Assembly: GCA_003283665.1 (NCBI GenBank)
Contig: QBWF01000008.1
Location: 1-35,032 of the forward strand
Direction of reading: 5' to 3'
Length of the DNA stretch: 35,032 bases
Origin: Prochlorococcus sp. AG-315-I14
GTDB lineage: Bacteria > Cyanobacteriota > Cyanobacteriia > PCC-6307 > Cyanobiaceae
Every line of letters begins with the position of its first letter. The first letter of the stretch is position 1. Position numbers and translations under genes: made by a program. Below are positions 26,521 to 33,566 of this stretch, piece after piece. A model generated the notes under the pieces. That model ran no database searches and was not told where the DNA came from. It worked only from the letters and a program-made list of their open reading frames with translations.

Positions 26521-26620
26521 GAAATCAATGGATTATCTAAATTGAATTTAGTCAAACCAATTCTCAAGCAACTTCTAAAAAACTCCACAAGCTTTTACTA
26601 GCAGATCTTATGATAAGCAA

Positions 26621-28267
26621 ATGGAATACGATTTCAAAAGGGACCTAAACTGGTTAATTTCTAGGCCCTGGATATTAGTACCTAGATTTTTCCAGATAGT
26701 TGGGTCTATTTCACTGCTATTAACAAGACTAATTTTCCAAGGTTCAAGCAATGATGAGATCACTCAAAAAAGCCTTGCAAAATTCCTTCTTAAAACACTT
26801 ATAAGCTTAGGTCCATGCTTTATCAAAGTTGGTCAAGCTCTTTCAACTAGACCCGACCTAATAAGAAAAGACTGGTTAGATGAACTTACTAATTTACAAG
26901 ACAATTTACCCTCATTCTCTCACCAAGAAGCAATAGTAATCATAGAAAAGGAGCTAGGAAGCCCAACAACTGACCTATTTGAATATTTCCCAAATGCACC
27001 AATTGCATCTGCAAGTTTAGGGCAAGTGTACAAAGCAAAATTAAGAGAGAACTACTGGGTAGCAGTAAAAGTACAAAGACCAAATCTTATTTATAATATT
27101 CGAAGAGATATAGTAATTATCAGAATACTCGGTGTTTTAAGTGCTCCATTACTTCCTCTAAATCTAGGTTTTGGATTAGGAGAAATAATAGATGAATTTG
27201 GAAGAAGTTTATTTGAAGAAATTGACTATAAAAAAGAGGCAAAGAATGCCGAAAAGTTCTCAAAATTATTTCAGCAAAACAATTCTGTAACTATTCCAAA
27301 TGTAGAGAATCATTTATCATCAGAAAAAGTATTAACCACAAGCTGGATAAATGGTACAAAGTTAAAAGATCGTAATGAATTAATAAAAGATGAACTTAAT
27401 CCATCGAGAATAATTAGGACAGGTGTAATTAGTGGGATTCAACAATTACTTGAGTTTGGATATTTCCATGCAGATCCACATCCAGGAAATATGTTTGCCC
27501 TTAAAGGAAATAATGGCGATCTAGGTAATATCGCATACGTCGATTTCGGTATGATGGACTCAATTTCGGAAGAGGATAGATTAACATTGACAGGTGCAAT
27601 TGTTCACTTAATAAATAATGACTTCCATTCAGTAGCGGAAGACTTTAAAAAGCTAGGATTTCTTAATAAGGATCAAAACTTAACACCATTAGTTCCAGTA
27701 TTAAAAGAAGTACTTGGAAGTGCTCTTGGTAAAAATGTTGCTTCTTTTAATTTCAAAGAAATTACAAATAAATTTTCGGAATTAATGTTTGATTATCCTT
27801 TCAGGGTTCCCGCAAGATTTGCACTAATAATTCGTGCTGTAATAAGCCAAGAGGGACTTGCTTTAAGATTAGATCCAAACTTTAAAATCATAGATTTGGC
27901 ATATCCTTATGTTGCAAAAAGATTACTAACATCTGATACAAATGAAATGATCAACATTCTTCTAGACGTTATATTCGATAAAAAAGGTCGAATAAGAGTT
28001 GAAAGAGTTGAAAACCTTTTTCAAGTTCTTGTCCAAGACTCAAGCACACCATCAAATGAATTAATCCCAGTAGCAGGAGCAGGACTTAAACTATTAATAA
28101 GTGAAAGAGGGTCATTAATAAGGAAAAACCTACTTATGAGTATAATAAAAGACGAAAAGATAGATATAAAAGATATGAAACAGCTAATTAAACTACTAAG
28201 GAAAACTTTTAATCCTGCGAAAATAGCTTCTGATCTAATAAAACAACGTAAAACACAGGTTGCATAG
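26621..28267 (+). CDS. ABC1/UbiB family atypical kinase
   Basis: A 548-residue protein of the ABC1/ADCK/UbiB family, which supports quinone synthesis or membrane lipid homeostasis. The KxGQ motif is in FIKVGQALSTRPDL near residue 70, the alanine-rich loop in IASASLGQVYKAKL, the ATP lysine in VAVKVQRP, the catalytic segment in FHADPHPGNMF and the metal site in YVDFGMMDS. Cyanobacteria have several paralogues and lack ubiquinone. A link to plastoquinone or tocopherol metabolism is therefore inference. The ATG at 26621 faces the decarboxylase gene. A small membrane protein gene starts 55 bases after the stop. Confidence 0.9.
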   Translation: MEYDFKRDLNWLISRPWILVPRFFQIVGSISLLLTRLIFQGSSNDEITQKSLAKFLLKTLISLGPCFIKVGQALSTRPDLIRKDWLDELTNLQDNLPSFSHQEAIVIIEKELGSPTTDLFEYFPNAPIASASLGQVYKAKLRENYWVAVKVQRPNLIYNIRRDIVIIRILGVLSAPLLPLNLGFGLGEIIDEFGRSLFEEIDYKKEAKNAEKFSKLFQQNNSVTIPNVENHLSSEKVLTTSWINGTKLKDRNELIKDELNPSRIIRTGVISGIQQLLEFGYFHADPHPGNMFALKGNNGDLGNIAYVDFGMMDSISEEDRLTLTGAIVHLINNDFHSVAEDFKKLGFLNKDQNLTPLVPVLKEVLGSALGKNVASFNFKEITNKFSELMFDYPFRVPARFALIIRAVISQEGLALRLDPNFKIIDLAYPYVAKRLLTSDTNEMINILLDVIFDKKGRIRVERVENLFQVLVQDSSTPSNELIPVAGAGLKLLISERGSLIRKNLLMSIIKDEKIDIKDMKQLIKLLRKTFNPAKIASDLIKQRKTQVA

Positions 28268-28322
28268 ATGAATAAATTCAAATAGAATAAATATTTATCA
28301 TATATCAATCCAAATAATAAAT

Positions 28323-28781
28323 ATGACTCTTAACAGCATTAGCACCATTTATAGACTTACCTTGCTAAATACTCAAAGTTTAGATGAAATCAATCTTAAT
28401 GAATACATATCAGAATATAATCAAATAGCTCCGATAGAGGATCCTATATTTTGGCTGTCATGTGGTGCTTTTATATGTTTCATGTCTGGATTAATATTTG
28501 CAGACATAATGAAGTCTAAATTAAGGGATTGGTCAACAAAGAAAATATCTCCTGTACCATTAGGAAATCCCAGAACAATTTCCAGTTGGTTTTCTTTCTT
28601 TTCTGGGCTAACGATTACTTTCATAAGTGCATTATCTATTTTTAATTTTTCTTTAATCAAATCTTTTTCATTCTCAATAATAATCTCAATTTTATTTGGA
28701 GTGTCAATGTGGAACGCTATAAAAGATTTATTAGTACAAGTGAAAGAAGGTACGATCAAGGAAATCGATAATTTCTTCTAA
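28323..28781 (+). CDS. Small membrane protein of unknown function
   Basis: A 152-residue protein with about three hydrophobic segments (WLSCGAFICFMSGLIF near residue 44, FSFFSGLTITFISALSIF near 90, SFSIIISILFGVSMW near 115) and charged ends. The conserved-looking piece KISPVPLGNPRTISSWF lies between the first and second. I do not recognise a family. It resembles short hypothetical membrane proteins of picocyanobacteria. It sits between the ABC1 kinase and the pseudouridine synthase on the same strand. Coding is supported by a good open frame, the hydrophobic pattern and the codon use. Confidence 0.6.
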   Translation: MTLNSISTIYRLTLLNTQSLDEINLNEYISEYNQIAPIEDPIFWLSCGAFICFMSGLIFADIMKSKLRDWSTKKISPVPLGNPRTISSWFSFFSGLTITFISALSIFNFSLIKSFSFSIIISILFGVSMWNAIKDLLVQVKEGTIKEIDNFF

Positions 28782-28802
28782 TTTATAACTTTATTTTCGT
28801 AG

Positions 28803-28808
28803 TATAAT
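28803..28808 (+). promoter_or_regulatory. Probable -10 box for the pseudouridine synthase gene
   Basis: TATAAT, a perfect -10 consensus, lies 40 bases before the TTG and 52 before the ATG start candidates. No -35 of good quality is seen. This suggests the pseudouridine synthase and HTH genes have their own promoter. Confidence 0.42.
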
Positions 28809-28847
28809 CTTTGAGTTAGGTTAATATGGAAAGGCTAAATAATACTA

Positions 28848-29564
28848 TTGTCTAGCGGTATGGGAATATATAGACTTGAAAAAATAATCTCCGAATCTGG
28901 AATTCCATCAAGGAGGAAAGCAGATTTAAGAATAAAGGATGGTCGCGTAACAGTAAATGGAAAGAAATCAACTATCGGGGAGAAAGCAGATCCATCAAAA
29001 GATGATATTAAGATTGATAGTTCGACAATCCCGAAGAAATTAAATCATAAAGTTCTCTTATGGAATAGACCTATAGGTATCATATCTAGCTGCAAAGATA
29101 CTCATGGAAGAGAAACGGTCATAAGTTTGATTCCATCTTCTCTTCGTAAAGGCCTACATCCCATAGGAAGACTTGACTCTGATAGCAGAGGAGCAATTCT
29201 TCTGACAAATAATGGGCTCCTTACTCTCAAGCTAACTCATCCTAAATATTCCCATAAAAAATCTTATTTAGTCTGGGTAAAAGGTCAACCTGAGAAATCA
29301 GTTCTAAATGCGTGGAGAAAAGGAGTTATGCTTGAAGGGAAAATGACAATGCCAGCAAAAGTAGAGTTAGTAGATAGGATGAATTCCAATACTTTGCTAA
29401 AAGTGACTTTAAAAGAAGGTAGAAATAGGCAAAGACGTAAATTAGCTGATTTCTTTGGACATCCAGTTAAAGATCTTCAAAGAATTGCGATATCCAATAT
29501 AAAGCTAAATGGCTTACAAGAAGGTGCTGGAGAGAGGTTAAACATAATGAATGGACTTCCTTAA
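28848..29564 (+). CDS. RsuA/RluB-type pseudouridine synthase
   Basis: A 238-residue rRNA pseudouridine synthase. The N-terminal S4 RNA-binding domain has RLEKIISESGIPSRRKAD and DGRVTVNGKK. The catalytic domain has HPIGRLDSDSRGAILLTNNG near residue 100 with the catalytic Asp, and KEGRNRQRRKLADFFGHPV near 190. These mark the RsuA/RluB/RluE/RluF group, but the exact rRNA site is not readable. The listed start is TTG 28848. The ATG at 28860 (MGIYRLEK) matches the usual family start better and may be the true one. The HTH gene begins 23 bases after the stop. Confidence 0.92.
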   Translation: MSSGMGIYRLEKIISESGIPSRRKADLRIKDGRVTVNGKKSTIGEKADPSKDDIKIDSSTIPKKLNHKVLLWNRPIGIISSCKDTHGRETVISLIPSSLRKGLHPIGRLDSDSRGAILLTNNGLLTLKLTHPKYSHKKSYLVWVKGQPEKSVLNAWRKGVMLEGKMTMPAKVELVDRMNSNTLLKVTLKEGRNRQRRKLADFFGHPVKDLQRIAISNIKLNGLQEGAGERLNIMNGLP

Positions 29565-29587
29565 TTAAATAAAAAGAACTTAATTAA

Positions 29588-30124
29588 ATGAATTTTAATT
29601 TTCCAAGAAAGAAAAAGTTAGTTGTGGTTAATCCTATAGGAAAAGAAGAAGATCCTGATTTAGCTTTTCTTCGTTCCTTAACTCTATTTAAGGAACGAAG
29701 AAAAAGCCTCGGATTTTCATTATCTGAGTTGTCTAATAATACTAAAATTTCAAGAAATGTCTTATTGGCAATTGAAAATGGCTGGAAGAAATATTTACCA
29801 GAAAATACATATTTAATTGCTATGATAAGAAAACTTGAATCAGTATTAGAGTTAGAAACTAATAGTTTAGATGGACTTTTATCTCAGAAGGATATTACAA
29901 AGAAGACCTATAAATTCCAACTAAATTTTCTATATATAGATTTTTTCAGTACATGGAAAGGAAATATATTGTATATCTTTATAATACTATCTTGTATTTT
30001 ATTCCTTAATAGAAACCAACATTATCTTATACCTATTGACACTCAGTCTAGTGATCTAATTATTCCTATAGAAGATTCTAAGAAAGAAATTCAAAGTAAT
30101 CCTATAAAAGCTCAGGAGAATTAA
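29588..30124 (+). CDS. RodZ-like HTH membrane protein
   Basis: A 178-residue protein with an N-terminal Xre-type helix-turn-helix, about residues 27-95 (FKERRKSLGFSLSELSNNTK and ISRNVLLAIENGW). One transmembrane segment (NILYIFIILSCILFL near 130) and a short polar tail follow. This order matches RodZ, the MreB-binding cell-shape protein, and RodZ-like proteins. Here the large periplasmic C-terminal domain of E. coli RodZ is missing. Whether it binds DNA is unknown. The gene contains a perfect 16-base inverted repeat (29665-29704) in its HTH region. It ends one base from the convergent malQ stop. Confidence 0.75.
   Translation: MNFNFPRKKKLVVVNPIGKEEDPDLAFLRSLTLFKERRKSLGFSLSELSNNTKISRNVLLAIENGWKKYLPENTYLIAMIRKLESVLELETNSLDGLLSQKDITKKTYKFQLNFLYIDFFSTWKGNILYIFIILSCILFLNRNQHYLIPIDTQSSDLIIPIEDSKKEIQSNPIKAQEN
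29665..29704. repeat. Perfect 16-base inverted repeat inside the HTH gene
   Basis: Left arm 29665-29680 starts TTTTCTTCG and right arm 29689-29704 ends CGAAGAAAA. The arms pair perfectly over 16 bases around an eight-base loop (29681-29688). It lies 77-117 bases into the coding frame, so the mRNA should form a strong hairpin early in translation. There is no downstream T run that would make it a standard terminator. Confidence 0.85.
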
Positions 30125-30125
30125 T

Positions 30126-31634
30126 TTATTCTGTTGAAATGTCTCTTCTATTATAGAGGTTTGCTAAATCTCCATACTGTTTTAAAGCTTCTTCAAGGAT
30201 TGATTCGCCTATTGATAATCGCCACGACCAATTACCCTCAGTTGTACCCGGTTTATTTAACCTAGCAACATCATCAAGATTCAATAAATCTTGCAAAGGA
30301 GCAACAAATAATTTTGCTTTAGATTCCATTCCAATTTTGATCAATTCCCATGTTGAAAAATCTTCAGTATCAGTGAATCTCTTTTTAAGTTGTTCTTTCT
30401 TCTCTTGATCCATCTCTTTCCACCAACCTAGAGAAGTAGCATTATCGTGGGTACCTGTATAAATAATCCAATTTTCACCATTAATATTTTCAGGTAAATA
30501 AGGGTTATTTATATTTCCATCAAAAGCAAATTGAAGTATTTTCATCCCAGCAAGTTCAAAATCATCTCGAAGTTTTTCTACTTTTGGTGTTATAACTCCA
30601 AGGTCTTCTGCAACTAAAGGAAGAATTCCACCGCAATCCTTTTTTATTAAATTGAGAATCTTTTTACCTGGAGAAGGAAGCCAATACCCTTTTTCTGCTG
30701 TTATATCTCCCCCAGGAATTGCCCAGTATGCCTCAAGTGCTCGAAAATGATCTAAGCGTAAAAAATCTACTTGCTCTAATTGTCTAGAGATTCTCTTTCT
30801 CCACCATTTAAATCTAGTTACTTTATGCCTACTCCAGCGGTAAGCAGGGTTTCCCCAAAGTTGTCCTGTCTCAGAAAAATAATCGGGAGGAACACCACTT
30901 TGAATCAACGTATCTGAATTGGACGAAATAGAAAAAAGTGATCGATTACTCCAGACATCTGCACTATCTTTAGAGACATAAAAAGGCAAATCTCCAAATA
31001 AAGATATTCCAAGTTTTTTAGCTAGTTTTCGAATCGATTTCCATTGCCTATCTAAATGCCATTGGAGCAAGTTATGTCCTAATAATCTTTTTTGATTTTC
31101 ATCTTTCCAATTTGATAATTCTGCATAATCGTGAATTGCAAATTTATCAGACCATTTCCACCATGGAAGATTGTTATTTTGATTTCTAAGCTCCATAAAC
31201 ATTGAATGATCATGAAGCCAAAATTGCCTTTGACACCACTCTTCAAATTCAAGTTTCTGTTTTAAATCTTGTCTTTCCCACTCTTCAACTAAACACGAAC
31301 TAAGTCTTTCAACTTTTAAATTTGCCAACTGAAAATCAATTTTGTCACCACAATTTCCGAGATTTTGAATATACATTGACGACTTGTTAGTTAAAAAATC
31401 GTCTTTTTCTAAGTCACTTACATCTAAAAACCATGGATTAAAAGCAAAGCTTGATGGTGAGCTATAGGGAGAACCCGTTGAATCAGTGGGTGCTAATGGT
31501 AGAAATTGCCAAACTCCTATTCCATTCTTCGCTAGAGAATGCAACCATTTACGAGCTGGATGGCCAAAGCTGCCGCAAATAGGACTCCCAGGTAAAGATG
31601 TTGGATGAAGTAAGACACCCGAATTTCTTTCCAC
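30126..31634 (-). CDS. malQ: 4-alpha-glucanotransferase (amylomaltase) MalQ
   Basis: A GH77 enzyme that moves glucan segments between maltodextrins, used in glycogen turnover. At 502 residues it is a normal bacterial amylomaltase. Visible motifs are GVLLHPTSLPG, GDLPFYVSKDSADVW, GVPPDYFSETGQLWGNP, LRLDHFRALEAYW with the nucleophile Asp, VAEDLGVITP with the acid/base Glu, and YTGTHDNAT with the third carboxylate. The GTG at 31634 (MERNSG) has no clear ribosome site, and no better start is near. A gap of 325 bases lies upstream. The stop is one base from that of the HTH gene. Confidence 0.95.
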   Translation of the reverse strand: MERNSGVLLHPTSLPGSPICGSFGHPARKWLHSLAKNGIGVWQFLPLAPTDSTGSPYSSPSSFAFNPWFLDVSDLEKDDFLTNKSSMYIQNLGNCGDKIDFQLANLKVERLSSCLVEEWERQDLKQKLEFEEWCQRQFWLHDHSMFMELRNQNNNLPWWKWSDKFAIHDYAELSNWKDENQKRLLGHNLLQWHLDRQWKSIRKLAKKLGISLFGDLPFYVSKDSADVWSNRSLFSISSNSDTLIQSGVPPDYFSETGQLWGNPAYRWSRHKVTRFKWWRKRISRQLEQVDFLRLDHFRALEAYWAIPGGDITAEKGYWLPSPGKKILNLIKKDCGGILPLVAEDLGVITPKVEKLRDDFELAGMKILQFAFDGNINNPYLPENINGENWIIYTGTHDNATSLGWWKEMDQEKKEQLKKRFTDTEDFSTWELIKIGMESKAKLFVAPLQDLLNLDDVARLNKPGTTEGNWSWRLSIGESILEEALKQYGDLANLYNRRDISTE

Positions 31635-31732
31635 TTTTTATATTGGTGTTATATATAAAAATAGGGAAAAATTCTGATTAAACCATTTATTTACTTAATT
31701 CAGAAAGATTAAGGGAAGCTTAATGTTAAAGA

Positions 31733-31825
31733 ATGGAGATTTATATTGACAGTGAGCTCCTAATAATAATCCTTTATATGGACATCATTCTTTTTGTATT
31801 TCTTACATTTCTTCCTGAAAAATAA
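31733..31825 (+). CDS. Possible 30-residue membrane peptide
   Basis: ATG at 31733 opens a frame of 30 residues ending TAA at 31823-31825. The peptide starts MEIYIDSELLIII and has a hydrophobic middle with FVFLTFL before LPEK, so it could span a membrane once. It matches no small photosystem or cytochrome b6f subunit that I know. A purine-rich AAGGGAAG lies about 15 bases upstream, closer to another ATG at 31723 that gives only eight codons. A terminator-like hairpin starts 15 bases after the stop. AT-rich chance frames of this size are common, so confidence is low. Confidence 0.2.
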   Translation: MEIYIDSELLIIILYMDIILFVFLTFLPEK

Positions 31826-31839
31826 TATGTTTCCAACAA

Positions 31840-31866
31840 AGCTTGAACTCTCTAAAGCTAGTTTTT
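31840..31866 (+). terminator. Terminator-like hairpin
   Basis: AGCTT (31840-31844) pairs with AAGCT (31855-31859), followed by AG and five T (31862-31866). The stem is short and weak for a rho-independent terminator, but the position after a possible small gene is suggestive. Confidence 0.22.
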
Positions 31867-31960
31867 ATCGTAAAATGAATATGTAAATATTTTCACTCAA
31901 AATAAAATACAAAAAAAAAATTTACTCACCTAAAATAATTAGCATCATAAAATATATTAC

Positions 31961-32500
31961 TCAGCTCTTCTTATTAGAAATATATAAGAGTCTCCTACGT
32001 AAATTGAATGCTACATGTTCAATATCCATCGAATAGTCTGTATTTGCATTGTTAACAATTTCAATCATCTCATCAGGCTTAGAGGGAAGCCATCCACACC
32101 AATGCAAATTATCTTTTACTTTTTGACTCACATCCCAAACACCTCCAACTTGTAAAAAACCAACAAGTGCTATTGATAATTCTCGGCACAAGGCTGAATA
32201 AGCAAAAGCTAAGCCAGGTGTATTTCCCGAATCCAAAGAATTAACGAGAATTATTACTGGTAGATGCCAATCTGCTAAGGCCTCAAGCCAACTACCTTTT
32301 CCTGAATAATTTTGAGCAGAATCACCCATTAACAGAATCAAACCATTCGCTTCTGTTAAATTATTAAGAATTTTAGACGGAGATATTTCGCAAGAGACTT
32401 CTTCTACCCCTCCCCCCAAAACATTAGACAGAGCAAGGGATCCTTGCTTAATCTCTGAAAGAGAAAGATTATCAGACGTAATTAAAAAAAGCTTATTCAT
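31961..32500 (-). CDS. Uncharacterised protein, possible flavodoxin-like fold
   Basis: About 179 residues with alternating strands and helices. It begins MNKLFLITSDNLS and continues with GLILLMGDSAQNYSGKGSWL, WHLPVIILVNSLDSGNTPG and ALVGFLQVGGVWD. The order of a strand, a glycine/serine loop with 'YSGKGSWLEAL', and a helix resembles the FMN-reductase/flavodoxin-like fold, where such loops hold the flavin phosphate. This is inference, and I do not recognise a named family. An ATG nine codons upstream at 32527 gives MYLSVRNLI in front. I prefer 32500 because the strand pattern begins right after it. It is divergent from prs, with which it shares a promoter region. Confidence 0.65.
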   Translation of the reverse strand: MNKLFLITSDNLSLSEIKQGSLALSNVLGGGVEEVSCEISPSKILNNLTEANGLILLMGDSAQNYSGKGSWLEALADWHLPVIILVNSLDSGNTPGLAFAYSALCRELSIALVGFLQVGGVWDVSQKVKDNLHWCGWLPSKPDEMIEIVNNANTDYSMDIEHVAFNLRRRLLYISNKKS

Positions 32501-32559
32501 GATCAAGTTTCGGACAGAAAGGTACATTGGTGTATATCAGTTCTTGCTTGCGGTGAACC

Positions 32560-33555
32560 GTGACCAGTTTTCTCACTGCAGCACATCCTGAAAATACTAG
32601 TCTCTCTCATGAGACTAATAGGCTCAGGCTAATAAGTGGTACTTCAAACCCTTCTTTGGCTAAAGAAATTGCCTCTTATATGGGGGTAAACGATGTTCCT
32701 CTTGTGTCAAAAAGGTTCGCAGATGGTGAGCTCTATGTCCAAATCCAACAATCAATTAGAGGGTGTGATGTTTTCCTAATACAGCCCACATGTGCTCCAG
32801 TTAATGACAGTTTGATGGAGTTAATGATCATGGTAGATGCATGCAAAAGAGCATCTGCAAGACAAATAACAGCAGTAATTCCTTATTTTGGATATGCACG
32901 TGCAGACAGGAAAACTGCCGGGAGAGAATCAATAACTGCCAAACTCACTGCAAATATACTTGTCAAGTCGGGGGTGGATCGTGTGTTGGCAATGGATCTT
33001 CATTCTGCTCAAATTCAAGGTTATTTTGACATTCCTTGTGATCATATTTATGGATCTCCAGTATTAGTTGATTACCTTTCAACTAAAAAACTCGATGAAA
33101 TTGTAGTTGTCTCTCCTGATGTAGGAGGTGTCGCAAGAGCAAGAGCATTTGCAAAGCAAATGAAAGACGCACCACTAGCTATTATTGATAAACGACGCTC
33201 AGGTCATAATGTCGCTGAAAGTCTTACTGTGATTGGAGAAGTATCAGGAAGGACTGCAATACTTATTGACGATATGATTGACACAGGTGGAACCATTTGT
33301 GCTGGAGCAGAATTACTTAGAAAAGAAGGAGCAAAGAGAGTCATAGCTTGCGCCTCACATGCTGTTTTCTCTCCTCCTGCCTATGAGCGTCTTTCCCGAG
33401 AAGGTCTATTTGAACAAGTTATAGTAACTAACAGTATTCCTGTTCCCAATGAACGCTATTTCGAACAATTAAAAGTTTTATCAGTTGCCAATATGCTTGG
33501 TGAGGCTATTTGGAGAATTCATGAAGAAAGTTCTGTAAGCTCTATGTTTAGATAA
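32560..33555 (+). CDS. prs: Ribose-phosphate pyrophosphokinase Prs
   Basis: The enzyme that makes PRPP from ribose 5-phosphate and ATP for purine, pyrimidine, histidine, tryptophan and NAD synthesis. At 331 residues it has normal length. The flexible-loop and ATP-site segments KRFADGELYVQI and YFGYARADRK are present, with the metal His in AMDLHSAQIQGYFD. The PRPP-binding loop is IDDMIDTGGTI near residue 236. Regulatory-site residues appear conserved (SPDVGGVARARAFA). The start is GTG at 32560, and no good Shine-Dalgarno sequence is visible. It converges on pepN with 11 bases between stops. Confidence 0.97.
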   Translation: MTSFLTAAHPENTSLSHETNRLRLISGTSNPSLAKEIASYMGVNDVPLVSKRFADGELYVQIQQSIRGCDVFLIQPTCAPVNDSLMELMIMVDACKRASARQITAVIPYFGYARADRKTAGRESITAKLTANILVKSGVDRVLAMDLHSAQIQGYFDIPCDHIYGSPVLVDYLSTKKLDEIVVVSPDVGGVARARAFAKQMKDAPLAIIDKRRSGHNVAESLTVIGEVSGRTAILIDDMIDTGGTICAGAELLRKEGAKRVIACASHAVFSPPAYERLSREGLFEQVIVTNSIPVPNERYFEQLKVLSVANMLGEAIWRIHEESSVSSMFR

Positions 33556-33566
33556 TACCTCTGAAA

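Larger units (their letters stand above)
31635..31960. other. Longest gap: AT-rich region between divergently ended malQ and the uncharacterised gene
   Basis: This 325-base stretch between the malQ start and the stop of the next minus-strand gene has no long open frame. It holds TATATATAA near 31650, which may be part of the malQ promoter, a pairing of TTCTGA (31672-31677) with TCAGAA (31700-31705), a possible short membrane-peptide frame (31733-31825) and a terminator-like hairpin (31840-31866). Low-complexity A-rich sequence follows, with a run of 10 A near 31911. Confidence 0.6.

Noticed and set aside
31723..31749. ATG at 31723 with AAGGGAAG five bases upstream
   Set aside because: The ribosome site looks good, but the frame has only eight codons. 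It could be a leader peptide, yet nothing supports that.
32550..32560. CGGTGAACCG next to the prs start as a regulatory hairpin
   Set aside because: A four-base stem with a two-base loop is too small to form a stable structure and is likely to occur by chance.
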